The notes under the pieces: model-generated
What the model was told of the DNA's origin: nothing
The model's database searches: none
What the model saw: the letters and a program-made list of their open reading frames with translations, nothing else
NCBI RefSeq assembly: GCF_001683795.1
Contig: NZ_LIGX01000014.1
Coordinates: 1-64,000, forward strand
Direction: 5' to 3'
DNA: 64,000 bases
Origin: Neoakkermansia glycaniphila
Lineage (GTDB): Bacteria; Verrucomicrobiota; Verrucomicrobiia; Verrucomicrobiales; Akkermansiaceae
Translations under genes and position numbers: made by a program
Shown here: positions 16,772 through 26,063 of the stretch, piece by piece
Layout of the letters: each line of letters begins with the position of its first letter
Position numbering within the stretch: the stretch's first letter is position 1

Positions 16772-17941
16772 ATGGCAGGAAATGAAAAACATGAACCTTG
16801 TTTCGCGCCGCAACCCATGGAAGATAGAAGCCACGCATCCCTCGCGGCACAAGCCGTCCCGGATACATGCGCACCCGCAACCCTCATCACAGCCATGCCA
16901 TCATCGCTCAAAAAACTCTACGTCCACGGATTCCCCGGATTCTACGGTGGAGCCGGAACGGAACTCCACCATCAGATCATCCTCTGGCTCCACATGGGAA
17001 TGGAAGTCCATCTCATCCCCTCCCGCAGCCTCCCTCCCGACGACCCCATGCACCGGGAAATGCTCGCCCGGGGAGTCCGCATCCATGCACCTAATGACTG
17101 GAGCAGCATTTCTCCGGGTGACCCCGTCTTCGGATTCTGCAATGCCGCCTTCCTCCAAAGCCTCCCTCACATCAAAACACAAACGAACAGAACCGTCTTC
17201 GTCAACTGCATGACCTGGCTCTTCCCTCGCGAAAAGGAAGCCATGCTCAACAACGAAATCGCCATGTTCCTCTACCAGAATGAAGATGTACGCCAACAAA
17301 ACATGCCCATTCTGCGGGGGCTCAACCCGGACAGCAAGGCCGTCTTCCACACCTTCACCCCCTACTTCCACCACGACAACTTCCCCTACATCGAAGAACG
17401 CCCCGACGACATATTCGGCTGCGGCCGCATCTCCCGCCAGAACCCCGACAAATTCTCCCGCCTCACCCTGCACATCTACGAATACTTCGTCTCCCCCCGG
17501 CCGAAACGAGCCATCTTCCTCGGTTTCGACGAACGCAGCGAACAGAAAATCGGCAAACCATTTCCATGGATACGAACCGTCCGAGACCACCGTTCTCTCA
17601 GCCAGCAGGATTTCTACAGGCACAGCCGCATCATCCTGCAGCCCACAGACACGCATGAAAACTGGCCGCGCGTCGGCTTCGAAGCCATGTCCAGCGGCAG
17701 CGTACTCATCGTCAATGACCGAGGAGGCTGGCAACGGCTTATCGAGCACGGCAAAACGGGGTGGCTCTGCAAAACACCGCAGGACTTCATCTACTACGCC
17801 AGCAAAATGGCCTACGAACCCAACCTGCGCGACGACATGGCCGCCGCAGCCAGAGAACGCGGCCTCCTGCTCGGAGGAATGGACGCATCCATTGCCAGCT
17901 GGTCCGAAACCTTCGAAAAAATACAACAACTTCCCGAATAA
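16772..17941 (+). CDS. GT4-like glycosyltransferase
   Basis: The C-terminal half reads as a GT-B nucleotide-sugar site: SRIILQPTDTHENWPRVGFEAMSSGSVLIV, then GGWQRLIEHGKTGWLC, matching the E-x7-E region and following loop of family GT4. The N-terminal half starts LKKLYVHGFPGFYGGAGTELHHQIILWL, with the glycine-rich acceptor loop of this fold. The frame gives 389 residues from the ATG at 16772; the first 42 residues look unstructured, so the ATG at 16898 (MPSSLKKLYV) may be the true start. The large multidomain glycosyltransferase begins 8 bp downstream, so the two are probably one operon making a surface glycan. Sugar specificity is unknown. Confidence 0.82.
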   Translation: MAGNEKHEPCFAPQPMEDRSHASLAAQAVPDTCAPATLITAMPSSLKKLYVHGFPGFYGGAGTELHHQIILWLHMGMEVHLIPSRSLPPDDPMHREMLARGVRIHAPNDWSSISPGDPVFGFCNAAFLQSLPHIKTQTNRTVFVNCMTWLFPREKEAMLNNEIAMFLYQNEDVRQQNMPILRGLNPDSKAVFHTFTPYFHHDNFPYIEERPDDIFGCGRISRQNPDKFSRLTLHIYEYFVSPRPKRAIFLGFDERSEQKIGKPFPWIRTVRDHRSLSQQDFYRHSRIILQPTDTHENWPRVGFEAMSSGSVLIVNDRGGWQRLIEHGKTGWLCKTPQDFIYYASKMAYEPNLRDDMAAAARERGLLLGGMDASIASWSETFEKIQQLPE

Positions 17942-17949
17942 AAACACAC

Positions 17950-20900
17950 ATGAACTCCATCCCAAACCCCGCATCCGCCTCTCACGTTAGCGGCTCCGCC
18001 ATTTCCTCCACGGAAACCATCCAACAGCCCCGCATCCTCGTCGGCATCTGCACGTGTGCAGCACACGCCGAACGCAGAGACGCCGTACGCGACACATGGC
18101 TCCGCCACATTCCGGACGGCATCCGTTGCCTATTCTTTATGGGCAACACCCCGGATGCCAGCGCGCCCGAACCGGACACCGTCGCCCTCCCCGTCAACGA
18201 CAGCTACAAACACCTGCCTCAAAAAACATTCGCCTTCCTGTGCCATGCACTGGAAAACGAAGAATTCGACTGGCTCTTCAAATGCGATGACGACACATAC
18301 GTCGCCCTCGACCGGCTGCCCTCCATCATCCGTCCCGACTGCGACCTCATCGGCGACCACCTGCTCCGAAAGCGCAATGCACCCAGCGGCGGAGCCGGAT
18401 ACATGCTCTCCCGCCAAATGGTCGAAAAAATCGTCAAGGAAGGAACCATTCCTCCGACCGGAGCCGAAGATATCATCATCGGGCAACAGGCCATAAAGCT
18501 CGGAGCCCGACCCCATGCCACCGAACGCCTGTACCTCAGCAACAAACGCTACCCTCTTCCAGACAATGACATGGTCACCGCCCACTGGTGCGGACCGGAA
18601 CGCCTGAAAGCCATCGATGCCTTCTACCGTACTTCGCCCTCGGCATCCTTCCATGGCCGCCATTCCCACTGGAACGACACCCTGCACTTCTATCCGGGGG
18701 GATACTATCGCCGCACGGCTGCAGGATGCAGCGGCACCTACCGCCTCGAAAACGGCATGCACCTCGCGCTCCACTGGTTCGACTGGCCCGAAGAAAACCT
18801 TGCCTGCCTCAATGGCACCTACACCGGAAACAAAATCGTCCTCACCCCTCTCTCCGGCACACTTCATGCAAACGAACCCGCTTGCGATGCCTCCGCCATC
18901 GAAAAACCACTCTACATCCAGCTCGGTTGCGGCATCAATCGCCTGCCGGGTTGGATGAATCTGGACATGCCCGTTTTCGACATCACCAAGCCATTGCCCT
19001 GGAACGATCAAAGCATCGATGCCCTCTTCCTGGAACACGTCATCGAACACATTCCCTCAAACCAGGCCTACGCCTTCATGAAAGAAGCATGGCGCACCCT
19101 CAAACCCGGAGGCATCCTCCGGCTCGCCTTCCCGGATCTGCTCCGAATCGCGCGCGAATCAACACCGCAATACATCCGCTTCCTGCAATCCCACGGATGG
19201 GGGGACGGCTCGCCCGGCAGCGCGCTGGCATCCATCGTCACCAAACACGGACACAAAGCCATCTGGACGAAAGACACCATGCTCGCCATCCTGCACTCCA
19301 TCGGCTTCGAAGCCTGTGAACAAAGACTCGGAGAATCATCCCACCCCCACATGCGCGGCATCGAACAGCGCAACCGCCAGCTCGGCCCCGACTTCAACCG
19401 CATCGAAACCACCTGCATCGAAGCAGTCAAACCCAACCTTGACCGCAAAACGATGAAATGCGTCTTCCTGATCGCTCCGAATGAAAACATGGAAGGACAA
19501 ACCGAACTCGAACATCTCGGCTATGAAATCTCCCACTACCCCGTCTCTCCGGAACAGAACCTCACCGACACACGGGAAGATGAATTCACCTCTTTTCTTG
19601 GCAGGGCGCCCGCCACATGCGAACGTCGACACGTACGCTCCTTACGCCAATCATTCGCCAACATGCTCCTTGACCCCTCATGGGATGACGACGACCTCAT
19701 CATCTTCGGAGAAAGCGACTCCACCCCTCTCATTGATGCCTTCACGCTCTCGAAAATCGTCAGTCAGGAACTGGAAAACCATCCCGAAACCGATATCATC
19801 CGGCTCTTCCACCGCCTCCAGACGAATCCTGTTTCCATACCTCCGAACATCGAACAACCCACCTTCGAACCGTACCGCACCGGAGAGAAAACACTGCACA
19901 ACTCCTACGTCTGGGGTACCCATGCCCTCATTGTGCCTGCCCGCTCACGCCGTAAAGTCGCCGAACTCTTCATCTCCTGCCGCCTGCCCATCGACACCAC
20001 ATTGGAAATGGCCCAGTCGAACAACGAGTTGAACATACGGGTTGCAAAACACGACTACTTCTACCAGAAAAAACGCACGGCAAAGCAAACACCCCGGATA
20101 CCCCGGCAACACAGAATCGCCGTCTGCCTCACCTCCTACAAACGTTATGAGGACCTGCAACGGCAAATCTACGCCATCATGGCCCAAAGCTATGAAAATC
20201 ATCATCTCTTCGTCGCCGTCAAAGGCATCAGCGAATGGGCCTACATCAACACCATCCTGCCGAACTTCCGCCACTGGATCGAAGAAGGCCGCATCACCAT
20301 GCGCCATTACCCCAATAAAAACCAGCTCTCCAACTTCATCGACACCATCAGGGACATCGACATCTCGGAATACGACCTCTTTGCCAAAATCGACGACGAC
20401 GACTTCTATAGCAGGGATTACCTTAAAACGGTCAACGACTATCACAACACCATCCCCGCAGGCAACAGCAGCTATTATGCTTCGCTCAGCCCCATCCGTT
20501 ATGAGGAAAAAGGCCATGTCTGTTTCAGAATCGTCAACTACACGGTCTTCGGAGCCTCCATGGTACTCGGAAAAAAAGTCATGCAAAACCTGCTGCAATG
20601 CGAGGCTGCGCCCGAACAGGAAATCCCGAAAATACTGGCCCGCAACCCGCATGTGAAACGGACGAAATTCGGCTTTGCTGAAGACCATCTGTACCACATT
20701 TTGATGGAAGAAGCCGGATGCAACAACCGTGCCGAATACGTCCGGCAACACTGCCCGCATCCTCACATCATCGTCCAGAAAAGCAACAAATCCGTCATGA
20801 GAGGCGGCCTGCTCGACCAGCAATTCATCGTGCGCAACCGCTCCGTATCCACAGATCCGGCCAACCACGAACACATCCTCGAACTGCACCACCCCGAATG

Positions 20901-21069
20901 GCACGACCTCCTGCAAATCACCGGAAACCGGGCAACCCGCATCACGCGTGACGACCATGCCAACGTCCTCTCCTTCACATCCGACAGCATCACCGTCCAT
21001 TGGGACAAATGGGGAGAAGAAACCTACATCAAACAACCCAGCGGCTTCTATCTCTACCGCAAGCACTGA
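17950..21069 (+). CDS. Four-domain glycan enzyme (GT31-like, methyltransferase, GT25-like, GT2-like)
   Basis: A 1039-residue fusion. Residues about 28-190 resemble beta-1,3-galactosyltransferase/Fringe (GT31): RRDAVRDTWL, metal-binding CDDDTYV near 112, GAEDIIIG near 172. After a linker rich in Trp/Gly/Tyr, residues about 320-495 form a class I methyltransferase: IQLGCGINRLPGW, then EHVIEHIP and LKPGGILRLAFPD. Residues about 502-715 look GT25-like: IIFGESDSTP near 588 and YVWGTHALIVPA with LPIDTTLE. Residues about 720-960 are GT2-like: VCLTSYKRYEDL and the metal motif KIDDDDFY near 814. No membrane segment is seen, so it is probably cytoplasmic. The ATG at 17950 is chosen over upstream in-frame sequence overlapping the GT4 gene. 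A single polypeptide could build and methylate an oligosaccharide. Confidence 0.85.
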   Translation: MNSIPNPASASHVSGSAISSTETIQQPRILVGICTCAAHAERRDAVRDTWLRHIPDGIRCLFFMGNTPDASAPEPDTVALPVNDSYKHLPQKTFAFLCHALENEEFDWLFKCDDDTYVALDRLPSIIRPDCDLIGDHLLRKRNAPSGGAGYMLSRQMVEKIVKEGTIPPTGAEDIIIGQQAIKLGARPHATERLYLSNKRYPLPDNDMVTAHWCGPERLKAIDAFYRTSPSASFHGRHSHWNDTLHFYPGGYYRRTAAGCSGTYRLENGMHLALHWFDWPEENLACLNGTYTGNKIVLTPLSGTLHANEPACDASAIEKPLYIQLGCGINRLPGWMNLDMPVFDITKPLPWNDQSIDALFLEHVIEHIPSNQAYAFMKEAWRTLKPGGILRLAFPDLLRIARESTPQYIRFLQSHGWGDGSPGSALASIVTKHGHKAIWTKDTMLAILHSIGFEACEQRLGESSHPHMRGIEQRNRQLGPDFNRIETTCIEAVKPNLDRKTMKCVFLIAPNENMEGQTELEHLGYEISHYPVSPEQNLTDTREDEFTSFLGRAPATCERRHVRSLRQSFANMLLDPSWDDDDLIIFGESDSTPLIDAFTLSKIVSQELENHPETDIIRLFHRLQTNPVSIPPNIEQPTFEPYRTGEKTLHNSYVWGTHALIVPARSRRKVAELFISCRLPIDTTLEMAQSNNELNIRVAKHDYFYQKKRTAKQTPRIPRQHRIAVCLTSYKRYEDLQRQIYAIMAQSYENHHLFVAVKGISEWAYINTILPNFRHWIEEGRITMRHYPNKNQLSNFIDTIRDIDISEYDLFAKIDDDDFYSRDYLKTVNDYHNTIPAGNSSYYASLSPIRYEEKGHVCFRIVNYTVFGASMVLGKKVMQNLLQCEAAPEQEIPKILARNPHVKRTKFGFAEDHLYHILMEEAGCNNRAEYVRQHCPHPHIIVQKSNKSVMRGGLLDQQFIVRNRSVSTDPANHEHILELHHPEWHDLLQITGNRATRITRDDHANVLSFTSDSITVHWDKWGEETYIKQPSGFYLYRKH

Positions 21070-21115
21070 CGGACCACATGGCCATCCGAAGCCCATCGTT
21101 CCATCCTCTTTGCAC

Positions 21116-21148
21116 ACGGCATCCATCACCTGATGGATGCCGTCCTTT
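21116..21148 (+). terminator. Rho-independent terminator after glycosyltransferase operon
   Basis: A perfect 13-bp stem (21116-21128 with 21131-21143) with a very tight loop is followed by CCTTTTA. It lies 47 bp after the multidomain enzyme's stop and before the next gene's start. Confidence 0.75.
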
Positions 21149-21220
21149 TACACCTTGGAACATACCTGAAAAACACTTGCTTTTCCGCTCACCGTCATGC
21201 TACTCTGTCGTAGCAACGCG

Positions 21221-22387
21221 ATGCATCCTCTCAGCCTCTGCATACTGATTCCGGCTCTCGGCGTACCAAGCCTCTCCGCACAGGCGGTCTCACCATCACT
21301 GGAAAACGAAGCCGTCGATTTCGTCTGGAACAACCGTCCCGCCATGGATAGGGATTCCGTCACCCGGGACTTCGTCCGCAAAGACGTACAGGCAGCCCTG
21401 CAAGCCCGCGGCTTCTATCCATGGGGCAAAACGGCGCCATGGGAAATCTACCGCAACAACGTCCTTCCCTACGCCTTCACGGATGAAACGCGCAGCGACT
21501 GGCGCACAGCGCTGGAAGCCAAATACCGCCCCATCGTCGCAGAGTGCAAAACCGCCCGCGAAGCCGTCCTCCGCATCGCGGCCAACATGACCAGGGACAC
21601 AGGCGTCTTCTACTCCGCAGAACGCCGCAAGCCCAACATGTCGCCCTCGGAAGCACTGCAGGAACAGAAAGTCTCCTGTACCGGCCAAAGCACCCTGCTG
21701 GCCGCCGCCCTGCGCTCAGTCGGCATACCCTCCCGCCTTGTCGGCATCACCCTGTGGAGCCACATCATGGGCAACCACACATGGACCGAAGCATGGTTCG
21801 ACGGCCAGTGGCACATGATCGAATTCAACGAAAAGGAATTCAACACGCCGTGGGTCATGGAAAACATCGGCATGCTCGACACCTCCTCCTTCGAGCACAA
21901 ACTCATCGCCACTTCATGGGAAAAGAAAGACACCCTCTTCTTCCCGATGATATGGAAAGCCCGTTACGCTCCAGCCCTCGGAGGACTCCACTTCCCGGAA
22001 GGCTCCCGATTCGTCCCCGGAGTCGACGTCTCCGAACGCTACGTCAAACTGGCGCGCGACTGGTACGAAAAAGCCGGCCTCTCGAAAGAACAGCAGCGCC
22101 TCTTCATCGACTCCCGCATCGCACCCTCGCCCATGGCGAAACGGGCGCCGCTCTACGTCATCCTCACTCGCGAAAACGGAGAAATCCTCGAAGAAGGCTA
22201 TACGCCGGACAACGAAGCGGACATGCGCGCCTTCCTCCGCTTCTCCCTGCCACGCATCGGCAAATACAAACTCATCGTCAAGGAAAAGAAAGACGCCGAC
22301 CCCATCGCCACCCTCGACGTCCAGCCTACGGACACCGCCGTCCAGCTCATCTACATCTCTCCTGAAATGCTTCGCCAGCAATCATGA
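21221..22387 (+). CDS. Secreted transglutaminase-like protein
   Basis: Signal peptide MHPLSLCILIPALGVPSLSAQA, then a transglutaminase core. The nucleophile cysteine is in KVSCTGQSTLLAAALRSVGIP, the histidine in NHTWTEAWFDGQWHMIE, and the acidic third residue follows in EFNEKE. The domain order (Cys, about 45 residues, His, about 15 residues, acidic) is that of the transglutaminase/NlpC-related superfamily found in bacterial peptidases. A C-terminal part (about 300-388) is beta-rich and may be an Ig-like domain. The ATG at 21221 is preferred to 21197 because the signal peptide begins there. The stop overlaps the next start by 4 bp. Substrate unknown. Confidence 0.85.
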   Translation: MHPLSLCILIPALGVPSLSAQAVSPSLENEAVDFVWNNRPAMDRDSVTRDFVRKDVQAALQARGFYPWGKTAPWEIYRNNVLPYAFTDETRSDWRTALEAKYRPIVAECKTAREAVLRIAANMTRDTGVFYSAERRKPNMSPSEALQEQKVSCTGQSTLLAAALRSVGIPSRLVGITLWSHIMGNHTWTEAWFDGQWHMIEFNEKEFNTPWVMENIGMLDTSSFEHKLIATSWEKKDTLFFPMIWKARYAPALGGLHFPEGSRFVPGVDVSERYVKLARDWYEKAGLSKEQQRLFIDSRIAPSPMAKRAPLYVILTRENGEILEEGYTPDNEADMRAFLRFSLPRIGKYKLIVKEKKDADPIATLDVQPTDTAVQLIYISPEMLRQQS

Positions 22388-23274
22388 AACCCATCCCGCT
22401 CCTCGTGAATGCCGCTGCGCGCATCTCCAAAAAGGGAGCCTTCCATGCGTGGCTGGACAACAACCACAAAGCCTTCCAAATCATCCGGCCCGGCAGCCCC
22501 GAAGAAATGAGCGACTACTGCTCCCGCCTCGCCCGAGAAGGCACCCCGCTCATCGCCGTTGCCGGGGGAGACGGCACACTCGCCCGCGCAGCGCAGGGAC
22601 TGGCCGGCACGGCAACGGAACTCGCCGTCATGCCCTCCGGCACCATGAACGTCTTCGCCCGTGAAATCGGCATCGGCTCCCACAACTTCGACGCCGCCCT
22701 TGCCGCCATCCGGCAGGGAGAAACCCGGGAAATCGACATCTTCGAAATCAACGGCACGCCCTTCATCCAAATGGCAGGCTTCGGCCCCGATGCCCGAGCC
22801 GTCCAGCTCACCACCCCGCACACCAAACGCAAATGGGGCCCTCTCGCCTACGGCTTCTCCGGCCTCAAAGCCTGCATGGAACACCACCCGGAACTCACCC
22901 TTCGCCTGCCGGACGGCAGCGCCTGCCGCGGCCATGCCATCCTCCTCGGCAACGGCTCCCTGTACGGAGGATCCATGAAACTCTTCCGCCACGCCACCAA
23001 CAGCGACGGCATCCTTGACGCCATCGTCTTCCACAGCGACAGCGCCAGCATGGTCTACCAGATCGTCAAATCCCTCCTCTTCCGGGGACTGCACCCGGAC
23101 AGGCACTGTGCGGAATACACCTACCTCCGTATCGAATCCGCCTCCATCGAATCCGCCGCTCCCGTACCCTACGAAATGGACGGCGACTACTCCGGCACCC
23201 ACGAAAGCGGCCAGAGCACCCGCATCACCCGCGCACCGGGCAGCCTCAAAGTACGCGTCCTCAACAGACTGTAA
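22384..23274 (+). CDS. Diacylglycerol/sphingoid-base kinase family lipid kinase
   Basis: The 296-residue protein has the DAGK catalytic signature VAGGDGTLARAAQGL (near residue 60) and LAVMPSGTMNVFARE, plus the second-domain QMAGFGPDARAV and LLGNGSLYGGSMK pattern of YegS/BmrU/DgkB-type soluble kinases. It should phosphorylate a membrane lipid such as diacylglycerol at the cytoplasmic face using ATP; the exact lipid is not evident. Its start overlaps the transglutaminase stop by 4 bp, so the two are translationally coupled. It ends 97 bp before coaB. Confidence 0.9.
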   Translation: MKPIPLLVNAAARISKKGAFHAWLDNNHKAFQIIRPGSPEEMSDYCSRLAREGTPLIAVAGGDGTLARAAQGLAGTATELAVMPSGTMNVFAREIGIGSHNFDAALAAIRQGETREIDIFEINGTPFIQMAGFGPDARAVQLTTPHTKRKWGPLAYGFSGLKACMEHHPELTLRLPDGSACRGHAILLGNGSLYGGSMKLFRHATNSDGILDAIVFHSDSASMVYQIVKSLLFRGLHPDRHCAEYTYLRIESASIESAAPVPYEMDGDYSGTHESGQSTRITRAPGSLKVRVLNRL

Positions 23275-23371
23275 GCCTCTGCCCGCCACCCGCATCATCC
23301 CGGCGACCAGACCGGACGCTCGCAAATAGAACTTTCCAAGCCCCTCCCTTCCTGCTATCATACCGCGCGTT

Positions 23372-24019
23372 ATGAGAATCCTCGTCACAGCGGGTCCCAC
23401 CCGGGAACCCATCGACCCCGTGCGTTACATCACGAACCGCTCCTCCGGTCGCATGGGCTATGCCCTTGCCGGAGCCGCCGCGCACGAAGGCCACCATGTG
23501 ATACTCGTCTCCGGCCCCACCTCGCTGGATGTCCCGCCCGGCGTTGACTTCATCCCCGTCGAAACGGCTCAGGAAATGTACGACACCGTCCGCTCCCTCT
23601 GCGACCGAACGGACATAGCCATCCTCTGTGCGGCAGTCGCAGACTACCGCCCCATTGCCGTAGCCGACCAGAAAATCAAAAAAACTGGTGACAAACTCAC
23701 CCTCGAACTCGAAAAAACGCCCGACATCCTCGGCTCCATGCGCAGCGACTTCGGCTACACCGGCATCCTCGTCGGCTTCGCCGCCGAAACGCAAAACATC
23801 GAACAATACGCGCACGACAAACTCATCCGCAAACAATGCGACCTCATCGTCGCCAACGACGTCTCCCGCAAAGACATCGGATTCGACAGCTCGCAAAACG
23901 AAGTCCTCCTCATCACGGCCGACGGCGCAGAACCCCTTCCCAAGGACACCAAGGAACACATTGCCATGGAAATCATCAGCCGCGCCAGCGGCATCATCCC
24001 ACATCAACCAGCCAAATGA
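23372..24019 (+). CDS. coaB: Phosphopantothenate-cysteine ligase (stand-alone CoaB)
   Basis: Second step of coenzyme A synthesis after pantothenate kinase: joins 4'-phosphopantothenate to cysteine. The 215-residue product contains only the CoaB domain, with the diagnostic ILVTAGPTREPIDPVRYI and NRSSGRMGYALA start, CAAVADYRP, and the KIKK active-site lysines. Most bacteria encode a CoaBC fusion of about 400 residues; here the decarboxylase half is missing and should lie elsewhere. The stop overlaps the next gene by 4 bp, so coaB leads the coaB-protease-rsgA-rsmB unit. Confidence 0.92.
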   Translation: MRILVTAGPTREPIDPVRYITNRSSGRMGYALAGAAAHEGHHVILVSGPTSLDVPPGVDFIPVETAQEMYDTVRSLCDRTDIAILCAAVADYRPIAVADQKIKKTGDKLTLELEKTPDILGSMRSDFGYTGILVGFAAETQNIEQYAHDKLIRKQCDLIVANDVSRKDIGFDSSQNEVLLITADGAEPLPKDTKEHIAMEIISRASGIIPHQPAK

Positions 24020-24951
24020 TCCGCACCATCCTCACCACCGCAGCCTGCGTCGCCTGCGCGGGAATCCCCACCTTCGCCGCCGAAGAAAAACCCTACACGG
24101 CCACGGAAACCGCAGCCACCGTCCTCGTGGACAAAACGGCCGTCATCGAAGACCATCTGCCCATCGAAATCAACCGCTCCACGAACCAATTCATCACCAC
24201 GGCCAAAATCGACGGCATTGAAGGGCGCTACATCATCGACACGGGAGCGACCCACACCACCCTCGCTTCCGAATACGTAGCCGAAAAAATGCCGCAGGCC
24301 GAACTGGTGCCCGTCCAGATACAGGGATCGACCAACGTCAAAAACGGGCAGAAAATCATGTTCGGCAGCATCGACCTCGGCCCCATGCACTTCCAGCACT
24401 TCCCCCTCTTCGTCACCAGCCTCAAACCGGTCAACACGATGATGGAAAAACCCATTGCCGGAATCCTCGGCACGACGACCTTCCTGCAAAACCCGCTACC
24501 GTTCATCTTCTCTGCGAAAAACGCTAAAGTCTGCTGGAGCAAAAAATACCCCGCTTTCCCCTGCGCCATGCGGGGAAGCTTCGACGACAACATGCGCTTC
24601 ATCTCCATGGCCAAAGCCGGAGGCAAAGACATCCCCCTGCTGCTCGACACCGGATCCTCCATCACCATCGTCCCGCACGGCACATGGGAACCCGACGCCG
24701 AACAGGCAACACACATGAAATCGGCGGACATCAACTCCGCATCCACAGACAAAATGCAACGCGGCAAACCCATGGACCTCGACCTTGGCGGCGGCCTCGT
24801 ACTCAAAAACATCCGCCCATGGATAGCAGCCCCCGGAGCCCCGGGACAAATCGGCATGGACATCCTCCAGCACTTCGACTTCTGTATCGCACGCAAAAAC
24901 GGCAACTTCACGATAACTGCCCGGATGCACGAGCCCGAAAACCGGCAATGA
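24016..24951 (+). CDS. Exported retropepsin-like aspartic protease with two active-site motifs
   Basis: A 311-residue protein with a signal peptide (TILTTAACVACAGIPTFAAE). Two aspartic-protease motifs are visible: YIIDTGATHTTLAS near residue 74 and PLLLDTGSSITIVP near residue 212. Each is followed about 90 residues later by a hydrophobic-hydrophobic-Gly element (AGILGTTTF and GQIGMDILQ), as in retropepsin-type domains. Having both halves in one chain means it could work as a pseudo-monomer, like pepsin, rather than as a homodimer. Periplasmic or surface location is expected; the substrate is unknown. It overlaps coaB and rsgA by 4 bp each. Confidence 0.85.
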   Translation: MIRTILTTAACVACAGIPTFAAEEKPYTATETAATVLVDKTAVIEDHLPIEINRSTNQFITTAKIDGIEGRYIIDTGATHTTLASEYVAEKMPQAELVPVQIQGSTNVKNGQKIMFGSIDLGPMHFQHFPLFVTSLKPVNTMMEKPIAGILGTTTFLQNPLPFIFSAKNAKVCWSKKYPAFPCAMRGSFDDNMRFISMAKAGGKDIPLLLDTGSSITIVPHGTWEPDAEQATHMKSADINSASTDKMQRGKPMDLDLGGGLVLKNIRPWIAAPGAPGQIGMDILQHFDFCIARKNGNFTITARMHEPENRQ

Positions 24952-26063
24952 CCGTCACCCTCGACAACCTCGGCTGGGACAGCCGCTTCGAAGAAGCCTT
25001 CCGGCAACTGGCGCAGCCCGGCTGGTACCCGGCCCGCATTATCCGCGAAACGAAAATCAACTACACCGTCATCGGCCAAGGCACGGGAGATCATGACGTC
25101 GTACTCAGCGGCAAAGTCTGGAACGATGCCGACTCGGATGCCGACCTGCCCGCCGTAGGCGACTGGGTCGCCGTCGACCCCGGACAGGAAGGGGACATCC
25201 CCGTCATCCGCGCGCGCCTGCCGCGCAAAACCTGCTTCTCCCGCAAAGCTCCCGGCAAAAGCACCGCCGAACAAGTCATCGGAGCCAACATCGACATCGT
25301 CGTCATCGTCACCGATGCCGGAGAAGACTTCAACCCGCGCCGCATCGAACGCTACCTCACCCTCGTCCGTAAAAGCGGAGCGGACCCCATCGTCCTCATC
25401 AACAAAGCGGACCAAACGCCGAAAGGCATCCTGCAGGAAGCCGTCGACAGCCTCCGGTCACTGGCTCCGAACCTCCCCGTCCACCCCATATCCGCACGCA
25501 AACGCAAAGGCTACCCGGACATCCTCGCCCTCGTCCCCTCCGGCCTCACCATCACCATCGTCGGCTCCTCCGGCGTCGGTAAATCCACCTTGGTCAACTC
25601 CCTCCTCGGTGAAGAATGGCTCGACACCGGAGACGTCAACGCCGTCACCGGCAAAGGCCGCCACACCACCGTCGCCCGCGAACTCGTCATCCTGCCGGAC
25701 GGCGGCTGCCTCATCGACAACCCCGGCATGCGCGAAATCCAGATGTGGACCGATGCCGAAACCCTCCGCGCCAACTTCGCCGACTTGTCGGAACTCGCCG
25801 CACAGTGCAAATTCGCCGACTGCAGCCACGGCAAAGACGCCGGATGCGCCATCCGCGCCGCCGTCGGAAACGGCACACTCTCCCAGGAACGCTACGAACA
25901 CTACATGCGCCTCGACGAAGAAATCGAAGAACTCGTCCGCCGCAGTGAAAAACGCCAAATGACCCTCGAACGCGTCAACAAACGCAAAACGCGCGAAAAA
26001 ATCCGCAACTACGAAGACCGCCGCGACCAGCGGCGCGACCGCCACCCCAACCGCCCCTGCTAA
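24948..26063 (+). CDS. rsgA: Small-ribosomal-subunit biogenesis GTPase RsgA
   Basis: Circularly permuted GTPase that checks maturation of the 30S subunit. The 371-residue product has an N-terminal OB domain, G4 motif NKADQ, then G1 GSSGVGKST, a switch segment GKGRHTT, G3 DNPGM, and the C-terminal zinc knuckle CKFADCSHGKDAGC. The motif order G4-G1-G3 is the hallmark of the family. The last 40 residues are strongly basic and would contact rRNA. Start ATG at 24948 overlaps the protease stop, and its own TAA shares one base with the rsmB ATG. Confidence 0.95.
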   Translation: MTVTLDNLGWDSRFEEAFRQLAQPGWYPARIIRETKINYTVIGQGTGDHDVVLSGKVWNDADSDADLPAVGDWVAVDPGQEGDIPVIRARLPRKTCFSRKAPGKSTAEQVIGANIDIVVIVTDAGEDFNPRRIERYLTLVRKSGADPIVLINKADQTPKGILQEAVDSLRSLAPNLPVHPISARKRKGYPDILALVPSGLTITIVGSSGVGKSTLVNSLLGEEWLDTGDVNAVTGKGRHTTVARELVILPDGGCLIDNPGMREIQMWTDAETLRANFADLSELAAQCKFADCSHGKDAGCAIRAAVGNGTLSQERYEHYMRLDEEIEELVRRSEKRQMTLERVNKRKTREKIRNYEDRRDQRRDRHPNRPC

